Assembly (NCBI GenBank): GCA_910586715.1
Contig: CAJUJG010000024.1
Span: 28,216 to 33,268, forward strand
Reading direction: 5' to 3'
DNA length: 5,053 bases
From: an uncultured Lachnospiraceae bacterium
Lineage (GTDB): Bacteria; Bacillota; Clostridia; Lachnospirales; Lachnospiraceae
The notes below the pieces were generated by a model that saw only the letters and a program-made list of their open reading frames with translations, was not told where the DNA came from and did not search any database. Below are positions 1 through 5,053 of this stretch, piece after piece (position 1 is the stretch's first letter; every line of letters starts with the position of its first letter). The translations under genes were made by a program, and so were the position numbers.

Positions 1-464
1 CCGACCGGTGTACAGAAAACCCTGAACTGATACTCGCCCGCAGGCTTTACGCCGATAACCGGATCCGAACCAAACATATACGGTCTGATATAAAGCGTCG
101 CACCCGATCCGTAAGGCGGCACATATGCTTCATTTGCCTTTACAACCTGCTTTACAGCCTCCACAAATCGTCCTTCGGGCAGTGTCGGCATCTCAAGGCG
201 CACACAGCTGTCATGCATTCTCTGCTCATTTAAGTCGGGACGGAACACCACAGTCTTCCCGTCTTGCGTCGTGTATGCCTTTAATCCCTCAAAGCAGGTC
301 TGCGCATACTGCAAAACACCCGCACACTCGCTCAGCACAATGTTTGCATCCTCCGTAAGACCGCCCGCATCCCATGCGCCGTTCTTAAAGTTTGTAACGT
401 AACGTTTGTCAGTCTGCCTGTAGCCAAAACCAAGGTCCGACCAGTCTAAGTCCTTCTTCTCCAT
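1..464 (-). CDS. ilvE: Branched-chain amino acid aminotransferase, N-terminal part (runs off left edge)
   Basis: This is a PLP-dependent class IV (fold type IV) aminotransferase that interconverts leucine, isoleucine and valine with their 2-keto acids using glutamate/2-oxoglutarate in the cytoplasm; it performs the last step of branched-chain amino acid synthesis. The first 155 of about 340 expected residues are visible. They carry the family hallmarks: the opening MEKKDLDWSDLGFGY, QTCFEGLKAY at residues 55-64, FRPD at 74-77, the RM...S...RLEMP stretch at 82-93, VPPYGSGATLYIRPYMFG at 115-132 and the GVKPAGEYQFR segment near 138-148. The catalytic lysine lies beyond the window. The start is the ATG at 462-464, preceded by AAGGAG (474-479 on the opposite strand) at 9 nt spacing. 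The gene follows folA on the same strand after a 116-nt gap and has its own promoter. The untranslated leader is only about 40 nt, so there is no room for a T-box. Reading frame is intact to the edge. Confidence 0.95.
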   Translation of the reverse strand, partial: MEKKDLDWSDLGFGYRQTDKRYVTNFKNGAWDAGGLTEDANIVLSECAGVLQYAQTCFEGLKAYTTQDGKTVVFRPDLNEQRMHDSCVRLEMPTLPEGRFVEAVKQVVKANEAYVPPYGSGATLYIRPYMFGSDPVIGVKPAGEYQFRVFCTPV

Positions 465-510
465 GTCTCATCTCTCCTTTTTCCCAAAAGTAAAACAATT
501 TTTATTTTTT

Positions 511-538
511 ATTATATCACTAAACTTCATAAAAGCAA
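511..538 (-). promoter_or_regulatory. Sigma-A-like promoter of ilvE
   Basis: On the minus strand a perfect TATAAT (-10, 511-516) is preceded by TTGCTT (-35, 533-538; 3 of 6 consensus bases, including the key TTG) with a 16-bp spacer. Transcription would begin near position 504, giving a leader of about 40 nt to the ilvE ATG. The surrounding A/T-rich tract fits a promoter. This suggests ilvE can be transcribed independently of folA upstream. The call rests on motif match only. Confidence 0.6.
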
Positions 539-550
539 CATTTATCTTTC

Positions 551-564
551 ATGCGATAACGCAT
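551..564. repeat. 14-bp perfect inverted repeat between folA and ilvE
   Basis: ATGCG-ATAA-CGCAT forms a perfect 5-bp-arm dyad centred about 53 bp upstream of the predicted ilvE transcription start and 12 bp upstream of its -35 box. It could be a regulator binding site for ilvE or a weak hairpin at the end of folA. It is not followed by a T run on the minus strand, so it is not a convincing intrinsic terminator. The arms are short enough to occur by chance. Confidence 0.35.
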
Positions 565-586
565 TGTTTTATAGATTGTTTTATAG
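563..586. repeat. Perfect 12-bp tandem duplication across the folA stop codon
   Basis: ATTGTTTTATAG occurs twice back to back (563-574 and 575-586). On the minus strand the unit reads CTATAAAACAAT, and the first copy contains the last sense codon (CTA) and stop codon (TAA) of folA. The second copy therefore lies in untranslated sequence and carries a second CTA-TAA in the same frame, since the unit is 12 bp. This looks like a small slippage duplication rather than a functional site. Confidence 0.8.
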
Positions 587-1087
587 AATGCTTTTATGGG
601 ACGCGTTTCGATATTGGAGAAAATAATATTCCAAATCAAAATAAGTCTGCTCCTCGCTGTCTGCCGCAAGCTCCCACTCCGGCAGCTCATCAAGACGCGG
701 AAAATAGGCATCCGCCTCATACGCGTAATCAATCTTCGTGATATGCGCAGTGTCACAATACGGCAAAAGCTGCCGGTACACCGTCTCTCCGCCCGCCACA
801 AACACATCATTACTTTCATACTGCTTCAGCTCCCCAAAAAGCTCCTCCAAAGAATGCACCACCGTAGCACCCTTAACGGCATACGCTTTATCGGAAGACA
901 AAACAATATTCACCCTGTTTTTGAGCGGCTGCTTCTGCGGAAGACTTTCCAACGTATTGCGCCCCATCACAACCACTTTCCCCTGCGTCATCTCAAAAAA
1001 CAGTTTCTGATCACGCGGAATTTTTACCAAAAGCGCATTCTTATTCCCAATCGCCCAATTCCTGTCCACCGCCGCAATAATATTCAT
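581..1087 (-). CDS. folA: Dihydrofolate reductase
   Basis: A 168-residue cytoplasmic enzyme that reduces dihydrofolate to tetrahydrofolate with NADPH, supplying one-carbon cofactors for thymidylate and purine synthesis; it is the trimethoprim target. Length matches bacterial DHFR (about 160). Visible motifs: N-terminal IIAAVDRNWAIG (residues 3-14), the catalytic acid D26 in IPRD, F30 matching E. coli F31, VVVMGRNTLESLP (38-50; NADPH-binding MGRxT), R58 in KNRVNIVLSS (the folate glutamate-contacting Arg), the FVAGGETVYRQ loop with G99-G100, and T117 in ITKID. The position of E. coli W22 is V21, a substitution I recall as common in clostridial DHFRs. The start is fixed: an in-frame TGA lies two codons upstream (1094-1096). 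The ribosome binding site is poor (GAGG 12 nt upstream, or AGTGAG 5 nt upstream). No clear promoter is visible in the 125-nt gap behind it, so it may depend on read-through from the MBL gene. About eight C-terminal residues extend past the usual final strand. Confidence 0.95.
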   Translation of the reverse strand: MNIIAAVDRNWAIGNKNALLVKIPRDQKLFFEMTQGKVVVMGRNTLESLPQKQPLKNRVNIVLSSDKAYAVKGATVVHSLEELFGELKQYESNDVFVAGGETVYRQLLPYCDTAHITKIDYAYEADAYFPRLDELPEWELAADSEEQTYFDLEYYFLQYRNASHKSIL

Positions 1088-1128
1088 ATAATCTCACTGC
1101 CTCATTCCTTCATTTCCTCACGCAAATC

Positions 1129-1157
1129 AGAAGAACGCCCAATATGGGCGTCCTTCT
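1129..1157. repeat. Strong 12-bp stem-loop upstream of folA
   Basis: Two 12-nt arms (1129-1140 and 1146-1157) flank a 5-nt loop (AATAT). On the plus strand there is one A-C mismatch. On the minus strand the same position is a G-U wobble, so the RNA stem is complete only in the minus-strand (MBL to folA) transcript. The core is ACGCCC/GGGCGT. No T tract follows on either strand, so it is not a textbook intrinsic terminator. It could act as a transcript-stabilising or attenuating structure between the MBL gene and folA. Confidence 0.65.
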
Positions 1158-1218
1158 CCATAAAGCTTTAGAATTACTTAGTCTGCGTCTTTTGCAGACT
1201 TAGAAATTCTCTTTATGG
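1158..1218. repeat. 61-bp imperfect inverted repeat over the end of the MBL gene
   Basis: Three nested arm pairs share one centre: CCATAAAG (1158-1165) with CTTTATGG (1211-1218), AGAATT (1170-1175) with AATTCT (1205-1210), and AGTCTGC (1180-1186) with GCAGACT (1194-1200), around a 7-nt loop. Four-nucleotide mismatched or bulged patches separate the arms. The outer arm includes the MBL stop codon (1213-1215). It directly abuts the 1129-1157 stem-loop. It lies where a terminator for the MBL gene is expected, but lacks a T run on the minus strand. It may instead be a protective 3' hairpin or the relic of a palindromic repeat element. Confidence 0.6.
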
Positions 1219-2814
1219 TTCCCACTTATCAGCAAGCGCATTCACCTGATCCGCAAACTTTGCCAAATCCTTGTTTGCCCTGCCCTCGTTCTTGTAAATA
1301 ATACCGATAAGTCTCTGCCCTGCCGCAATAAGCCTTGCAAAAATATCGGATGCCGCACGTGCGCGCTTCTTAATTGTAACCGGAGCCGCCTCGTATTCAA
1401 TAGCATTTGTTATCAAATCAACCCGCGTTCCTGAATACGGCGCATACGCATCATGTCCGTACTCGTCATGCAGGCAGTCTGCAAACAGGCTGCACGTCGT
1501 ATCTTCGCCATGCACGATAAATACACGTTCCGGCTTCTTCGTAAAAGCATTCACCCACTCAATCAGTCCGCCCTTATCCGCATGACCGCTCAATCCCGGA
1601 AGCTGCCCGATTTCGGCGCGAACCTCAACTTCCTCACCAAACAGCTTCACCTCTCCCGCACCTTCAATCAGTGCGCGTCCCAACGTACCCGCTGCCTGAT
1701 AGCCCACAAACAGAATCGTACATTCCGGTCTCCACAGATTATGTTTTAAATGGTGGCGGATACGTCCCGCCTCACACATGCCGCTCGCCGATATAATAAC
1801 TTTCGGCGTCTCGTCAAAGTTAATCTCCTTTGATTCCTCACTCGTGATGGCAAGCTTTAACCCCTGAAAATTCAAAGGATTGATGCCTCTTCTGACAAGC
1901 TCCATCGCCTCCTCGTCAAAACAGGTATAAATATTTTTCTGAAAAACACCTGTTGCCTCCACCGCAAGCGGACTGTCCACATACACCTCAAACCACGGAA
2001 AATCGGGTACAAGGTTGTCTTCCTTGACTTTCCGCAAAAAATACAGCATTTCCTGCGTCCTTCCGACTGCAAACGATGGAATCACCACATTGCCGCCTCT
2101 CTTAAAGGTCTTGTTGATAATCTCCGCAAGGTCCGTGACATACTCGGGTTTCTCGCCTGACGCATGATAACGGTTGCCGTACGTCGCCTCCATTACCACA
2201 TAATCCGCCTCGTCCGTATAAATCGGATCCTTGATTAACGGCTGGTTCTTGTTACCGATGTCACCCGAGAATACAATCTTTTTGGATACACCGCCTTCCG
2301 TCAGCCACATTTCGATACTTGATGAGCCAAGCAGATGCCCCACATCAGTAAAGCGAATGGAAATCCCGTCGCTAATCTCCACGATTTTATTGTATGCACA
2401 CGGCACAATGCACCGGATTACGCCGTCTGCGTCCTCCATTGTATATGCTGGCTCCACCGCCTGTATTCCAGAACTTCTCTTTGCCTTACGGTTTTTCCAC
2501 TCCGCCTCCTGCATCTGAATGTGCGCACAGTCACGCAGCATAATCGAGCACAAATCGGCAGACGCCTCCGTCGTAAACACCCGCCCCCGAAATCCTCTCG
2601 CATACAGAAGCGGCAGATTTCCGGAATGGTCCACGTGTGCGTGCGTCAGAAACACATAGTCAATCTGCGCCTCGTCCACAGGAAGTTCACAACACTCAAA
2701 AGGGTTTGCTCCCTGCTGCATACCGCAGTCCACAAGGATATTTTTTCCGCATGCATTCAAATAATGACAGCTTCCCGTTACCTGATGATCTGCGCCTACA
2801 AAAGTCAGTTTCAT
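1213..2814 (-). CDS. MBL-fold metallo-hydrolase with beta-CASP domain (RNase-like)
   Basis: A 533-residue cytoplasmic protein of the metallo-beta-lactamase/beta-CASP family, which contains zinc-dependent RNA endo- and exonucleases such as CPSF-73 relatives. Motifs in order: HAHVDH at residues 58-63 (zinc ligands H58, H60, D62, H63), GHLLGSSS from 159 with ligand H160, SGDIG with bridging D185, beta-CASP motif A acid E209 in EATYG, motif B in SASGMCEAGRIRHHLKH (342-358, candidate H354/H355), motif C H411 in GLSGHAD, and a final HGE at 435-437. All metal-binding positions are present, so it should be active. It lacks the C-terminal region typical of RNase J and instead ends in a Lys/Arg-rich tail of about 50 residues. 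The ATG at 2812-2814 has an ideal GGAGGA (2821-2826) at 6 nt spacing. It precedes folA by 125 nt. The natural substrate cannot be read from sequence; RNA is inferred from the family. Confidence 0.92.
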   Translation of the reverse strand: MKLTFVGADHQVTGSCHYLNACGKNILVDCGMQQGANPFECCELPVDEAQIDYVFLTHAHVDHSGNLPLLYARGFRGRVFTTEASADLCSIMLRDCAHIQMQEAEWKNRKAKRSSGIQAVEPAYTMEDADGVIRCIVPCAYNKIVEISDGISIRFTDVGHLLGSSSIEMWLTEGGVSKKIVFSGDIGNKNQPLIKDPIYTDEADYVVMEATYGNRYHASGEKPEYVTDLAEIINKTFKRGGNVVIPSFAVGRTQEMLYFLRKVKEDNLVPDFPWFEVYVDSPLAVEATGVFQKNIYTCFDEEAMELVRRGINPLNFQGLKLAITSEESKEINFDETPKVIISASGMCEAGRIRHHLKHNLWRPECTILFVGYQAAGTLGRALIEGAGEVKLFGEEVEVRAEIGQLPGLSGHADKGGLIEWVNAFTKKPERVFIVHGEDTTCSLFADCLHDEYGHDAYAPYSGTRVDLITNAIEYEAAPVTIKKRARAASDIFARLIAAGQRLIGIIYKNEGRANKDLAKFADQVNALADKWEP

Positions 2815-2851
2815 AGAAATTCCTCCTTTACCGCTTATTTCTTATAGTTTC

Positions 2852-2860
2852 ATTTTATCA
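2852..2860 (-). promoter_or_regulatory. Extended -10 promoter of the MBL gene
   Basis: On the minus strand TGA-TAAAAT (2852-2860) fits an extended -10 element (TGnTATAAT with one mismatch). It lies about 38 bp upstream of the MBL start codon. No good -35 hexamer sits 16-18 bp upstream, which is tolerable for extended -10 promoters. Motif match only. Confidence 0.4.
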
Positions 2861-2861
2861 C

Positions 2862-2876
2862 ATTCTTCTGAAAAAG
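2862..2876. promoter_or_regulatory. Possible CodY-like operator in the divergent region
   Basis: ATTCTTCTGAAAAAG matches 11 of 15 positions of the CodY consensus AATTTTCWGAAAATT. It sits directly upstream of the predicted MBL -10 element and 21 bp upstream of the plus-strand -35 box. Four mismatches in an AT-rich stretch is weak evidence, and it may be chance. Confidence 0.15.
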
Positions 2877-2897
2877 TATTCGAAAATATAGATTTTT

Positions 2898-2926
2898 TTT
2901 ACAAATTCGTGTTATTATGATATATA
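2898..2926 (+). promoter_or_regulatory. Sigma-A-like promoter for the plus-strand pair
   Basis: TTTACA (-35, 2898-2903; 5 of 6 consensus) and TATATA (-10, 2921-2926; 4 of 6) are separated by an ideal 17 bp. An eight-T run (2893-2900) overlaps the -35 box, and AT-rich DNA lies upstream, as in many strong Firmicute promoters. Transcription would start near 2933, about 36 nt before the ATG at 2969. It probably also drives the substrate-binding protein gene, because the 75-nt gap between the two genes shows no terminator. Confidence 0.65.
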
Positions 2927-2968
2927 TTCAAAAAAATGTGAAAATAAGCAGAAAAGAGGGTTATCATT

Positions 2969-3475
2969 ATGGAAAAACAATATATTTTAAATAAAAACCT
3001 TATTTTGATACCTATCCCTGACAAGGAAAAAGCAGTTCGTTTTTTTCTTCCGGAAGGCGTTTGGACAAACTTTTATACCGGAAAAGAATATTTGGGCGGA
3101 AACGAAATAGAAATAGAAGGGGAAACACATACCGCAGATTCCATGCTTATGGTACGTGAAAATTCCGTTATTGTGGAGCGTACGGAAACGGACAGCCACA
3201 ACGAGCGCTGCGAACTGCGTGTCTATGCGCTGCGCAACAATGTGCGCGTTGACGCGGATGTTTACGACGATGATTGCGATGTGCCTGCACTCTCCGTTTC
3301 CTTTAAGCGAAACGGACACAGCATTCACATTGCTTCGGACGGCGCAAAGCCTTATACCGTCCGCATGGTAAACATGTATGCAAAAAGCGCTGCAAACGGT
3401 CTCGTTTTAATCGAAGGAAACGACTCCGTAATTACACCTGATGCACGTTCATGCACACTGGAGATCGTTTTTTAA
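2969..3475 (+). CDS. Stand-alone GH31 C-terminal beta-domain-like protein (possible gene remnant)
   Basis: A 168-residue soluble protein with no signal peptide or membrane segment. From its first residues it resembles the part of GH31 alpha-glucosidase/alpha-xylosidases that follows the catalytic barrel: QYILNKNLILIPI (4-16) parallels the QYMLGDxLLVAPV segment, FFLPEGVWTNFYTG (25-38) the YLPEGxWTNxxTG signature, and LMVRENSVIV (60-69) the LxVRxNSIIP strand. The rest alternates short beta strands, like the distal domain. Full GH31 enzymes are about 650-800 residues, so the catalytic barrel with its two aspartates is absent and hydrolase activity is not expected. It does not look like plain debris: the ATG has AGAGGG 8 nt upstream, a promoter at 2898-2926, and an intact frame. 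An in-frame TAA (2945-2947) closes the upstream sequence, which shows no barrel coding. It could be a carbohydrate-binding accessory protein, a regulatory decoy, or a truncated enzyme fixed with a new start. The GH31 link is from recalled motifs, not a search. Confidence 0.7.
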   Translation: MEKQYILNKNLILIPIPDKEKAVRFFLPEGVWTNFYTGKEYLGGNEIEIEGETHTADSMLMVRENSVIVERTETDSHNERCELRVYALRNNVRVDADVYDDDCDVPALSVSFKRNGHSIHIASDGAKPYTVRMVNMYAKSAANGLVLIEGNDSVITPDARSCTLEIVF

Positions 3476-3550
3476 AACTTTACGCCAGCCTCCAATCACC
3501 TTATTCCTTTTTCCGCATATGATAATCAAAACATTAATTAGAGGATTTTT

Positions 3551-4582
3551 ATGAAAAAACGGAAAATACACTCTATGCTTTTGACCGCGGTACTGCTTGT
3601 CTCGATGCTTTTTGGCGGTTGTGGCAGTAAAGATTCTGCTGCCACTTCAGACCTGACAAAAGTAACCCTGAACGAGGTGGCACATTCTATTTTTTACGCT
3701 CCAATGTATGTTGCTATCGAAGAGGGGTATTTTGCGGACGAAGGTATAAATCTTGAACTTGTGACAGGCTATGGCGCAGACAAGACAATGACTGCGCTCC
3801 TCACGGATGAAGCAGACATTGGATTTATGGGAAGCGAAGCCTCCGTATATACTTACTTGCAGGGCGCAGAAGATTATGCGGTGAATTTTGCACAGCTTAC
3901 GCAGCGCGCAGGCAACTTTCTTGTAAGCCGCACTCCCATTGATAATTTCGACTGGGATATGATAAAAGGAGCATATGTTCTCGGCGGCAGAAAAGGCGGA
4001 ATGCCGCAAATGGTGTTTGAATACATCTTAAAAATGAATCAAATAGACCCCGACAGCGACCTTACAATTGATACCAGCATTGACTTTGGATCCACTGCAG
4101 CGGCTTTTTCAGGCGCAAAAGAAGGTGATGCAGGCTATGCTGACTTCACCGTAGAGTTCGAGCCGCATGCCACCTCGCTTGAAACGCAGGGAAAGGGATA
4201 TATTGTCGCTTCACTCGGCGTAGACTCCGGCTATGTGCCCTACACTGCATTCAGCGCAAAAAAAAGCTATCTTGAGAAAAATCCCGACACCATTCTCTCC
4301 TTTACAAAAGCGCTGCAAAAAGGCATGGATTATGTAGCGAGCCACTCTGCCGATGAAATCGCATCCGTTATCCAACCTCAATTTCCAGAAACAGCGCTTT
4401 CTACTATTACCACGATTGTCAACCGCTATCAGTCACAGGATACATGGAAAGAAGACCTTGTATATTCTGAAGACAGCTTTATGCTTTTGCAGAATATCCT
4501 AATGGAAGCCGGTGAACTGGAAAACTATGTTCCCTTTGAAGCACTGGTCAACAATGCTTTCTCAAATCAGGCAAAACCATAA
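3551..4582 (+). CDS. ABC transporter substrate-binding lipoprotein, NMT1/SsuA-like
   Basis: A 343-residue extracytoplasmic solute-binding lipoprotein that would deliver a small ligand to an ABC importer. The N-terminus is a lipoprotein signal: positively charged MKKRKIH, a hydrophobic core (9-21) and a lipobox-like FGGC with lipidated C24. The mature part fits the NMT1/THI5-like type II binding fold: FYAPMYVAIEEGYFADEGINLEL (48-70), GADKTMTALLTDEADIGFMGSEASVY (75-100) with the usual ADIGF turn, a GGRKGGMPQM hinge (145-154), and a C-terminal helical part. Relatives bind thiamine pyrimidine precursors, alkanesulfonates, taurine or other ligands; the ligand here cannot be assigned. No TPP riboswitch is seen upstream. 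The ATG follows AGAGGA (3540-3545) with 5 nt spacing and lies 75 nt after the GH31-like ORF, so the two are probably cotranscribed. No permease or ATPase follows; the next gene is convergent. Such genes usually sit with their transporter, so partners must be elsewhere. Confidence 0.88.
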   Translation: MKKRKIHSMLLTAVLLVSMLFGGCGSKDSAATSDLTKVTLNEVAHSIFYAPMYVAIEEGYFADEGINLELVTGYGADKTMTALLTDEADIGFMGSEASVYTYLQGAEDYAVNFAQLTQRAGNFLVSRTPIDNFDWDMIKGAYVLGGRKGGMPQMVFEYILKMNQIDPDSDLTIDTSIDFGSTAAAFSGAKEGDAGYADFTVEFEPHATSLETQGKGYIVASLGVDSGYVPYTAFSAKKSYLEKNPDTILSFTKALQKGMDYVASHSADEIASVIQPQFPETALSTITTIVNRYQSQDTWKEDLVYSEDSFMLLQNILMEAGELENYVPFEALVNNAFSNQAKP

Positions 4583-4583
4583 A

Positions 4584-4675
4584 AATAACGCTATCCGTTT
4601 TTCGCGCCGCCAAAGCATTTTTACTGCGGCAGATTCCGCTGCTTTGGCGTGCGCATGTCTACAAAAAGCGTTATT
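4584..4675 (-). terminator. 92-bp nested palindrome between convergent genes, likely terminator
   Basis: The outer arms AATAACGCT (4584-4592) and AGCGTTATT (4667-4675) match perfectly over 9 bp. Inside, GCGC-CGCCAAAGCA (4604-4617) pairs with TGCTTTGGCG-T-GCGC (4640-4654) with one bulged T, and the tip GCGG (4626-4629)/CCGC (4636-4639) closes a 6-nt loop, leaving an 8-nt bulge on the left. On the minus strand the structure ends in TTATTTTTA, a modest T tract suited to ending the right-hand gene. The plus strand has no T run after it, so termination of the substrate-binding protein transcript would rely on the stem alone. The outer arms touch both genes: the plus-strand stop ends at 4582 and the minus-strand stop (4671-4673) lies inside the right arm. 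Confidence 0.6.
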
Positions 4676-5053
4676 CCACACAAATCATCATATCCTGCTC
4701 AACTCTCACCCCATGCGTATCAATTCCGTACACATGGGCGATATACTTTCCCACACTGTTCAAATCATAAGCTCCAGTCATTCTAAGCTGGTATTCTCCA
4801 AGTGCGCGTACCTCACCCTGCGGCGTTCTCACTGCCAACGCACTATAAATATCATGCGCCGTTGCTCCCACAGGCAGATAAACCACGCCATCCCCTCTTC
4901 CGTTCATTAGATGAAGCTCAGGTCTGACCGTATTCCACGGATTATCAATGTCCGTATCTGTAGGGTCCCACGTTTTGAAGGCATGACCTTCTTCCAGCTT
5001 GATTTCCTCAGGTCTTCCCAGCGGTCCCGGATTTTCGGCATCATCATACACGG
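4671..5053 (-). CDS. Unrecognised protein, C-terminal part (runs off right edge)
   Basis: The last 126 codons of a minus-strand gene are visible, ending at TAA (4671-4673). The frame is open to the window edge. The GTG at 5049-5051 is only 2 nt from the edge, so it cannot be judged as a start, and the gene more likely begins further right. I do not recognise the family. The visible part is acidic and Pro/Gly-rich early on (PGPLGRPEEIKLEEG, then WDPTDTDIDNPW). It continues with PELHLMNGRGDGVVYLPVG, with an RGD that probably has no meaning in itself, and then a run of likely beta strands (EYQLRMTGAYDL, KYIAHVYGIDT, VRVEQDMMICVE). No transmembrane segment is present. The alternating strands and compact end suggest a globular beta-rich terminal domain. 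Codon-periodic, intact sequence and a terminator-like palindrome at its end support a real gene. It is convergent with the substrate-binding protein, so no functional link is implied. Confidence 0.75.
   Translation of the reverse strand, partial: VYDDAENPGPLGRPEEIKLEEGHAFKTWDPTDTDIDNPWNTVRPELHLMNGRGDGVVYLPVGATAHDIYSALAVRTPQGEVRALGEYQLRMTGAYDLNSVGKYIAHVYGIDTHGVRVEQDMMICVE

Noticed and set aside
125..358. Plus-strand open frame at the left edge
   Set aside because: It is antisense to the ilvE coding region, which matches the aminotransferase family throughout.
596..1171. Long plus-strand open frame (191 codons) opposite folA
   Set aside because: It lies antisense to a clear dihydrofolate reductase, has low-complexity His/Arg/Ile-rich composition typical of shadow frames, and no ribosome binding site.
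2335..2847. Plus-strand open frame (170 codons) opposite the 5' part of the MBL gene
   Set aside because: It is a shadow of a well-supported beta-CASP protein whose motifs are all in frame on the minus strand.
3476..3550. Possible separate promoter or riboswitch before the substrate-binding protein
   Set aside because: TATGAT/GATAAT-like -10 sequences occur near 3518-3526, but no matching -35 is found, and 75 nt without TPP-riboswitch core motifs is too little for that class.
3647..4009. Minus-strand open frame inside the substrate-binding protein gene
   Set aside because: It is a shadow of the lipoprotein gene with no family resemblance.
4512..4910. Plus-strand open frame overlapping the end of the lipoprotein gene and the convergent gene
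   Set aside because: It runs through the palindrome and antisense to the right-hand gene, so it is best explained as chance.

Overview
The window looks like chromosomal DNA from a low-to-mid G+C anaerobic Firmicute, most likely a Lachnospiraceae/Clostridia member. The evidence is the style of the IlvE, DHFR and NMT1-type substrate-binding proteins (clostridial sequence variants, a short Lys-rich lipoprotein signal), AT-rich intergenic regions with sigma-A-like promoters, and GGAGG-type ribosome binding sites. There are no RNA genes, CRISPR arrays, insertion sequences or phage genes. Coding is dense.

Layout, left to right. Positions 1-464 (minus) hold the N-terminal 155 residues of branched-chain amino acid aminotransferase IlvE; the rest lies off the left edge. 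Behind it, on the same strand, lie folA (dihydrofolate reductase, 581-1087) and a 533-residue metallo-beta-lactamase/beta-CASP RNase-like protein (1213-2814). These three minus-strand genes may be read in the order MBL, folA, ilvE. However, ilvE has its own promoter (511-538), and two adjacent stem-loops (1129-1218) separate MBL from folA. A short AT-rich divergent control region (2815-2968) carries promoters for both directions. To its right on the plus strand are a 168-residue ORF (2969-3475), which resembles only the C-terminal beta-sandwich of GH31 glycosidases, and a lipoprotein ABC substrate-binding protein of the NMT1/SsuA type (3551-4582) with no permease or ATPase beside it. A 92-bp nested palindrome (4584-4675) fills the gap to a convergent, partial, unrecognised gene (4671-5053, minus).

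The minus-strand set is housekeeping: RNA processing, folate reduction and branched-chain amino acid synthesis. The plus-strand pair is accessory. The oddest object is the stand-alone GH31 C-terminal domain. It starts almost exactly where the catalytic barrel would end, yet has its own promoter and ribosome binding site. I did not find a convincing new multi-gene system. The points worth checking are that orphan domain, the solitary substrate-binding protein, and the palindromic intergenic structures.
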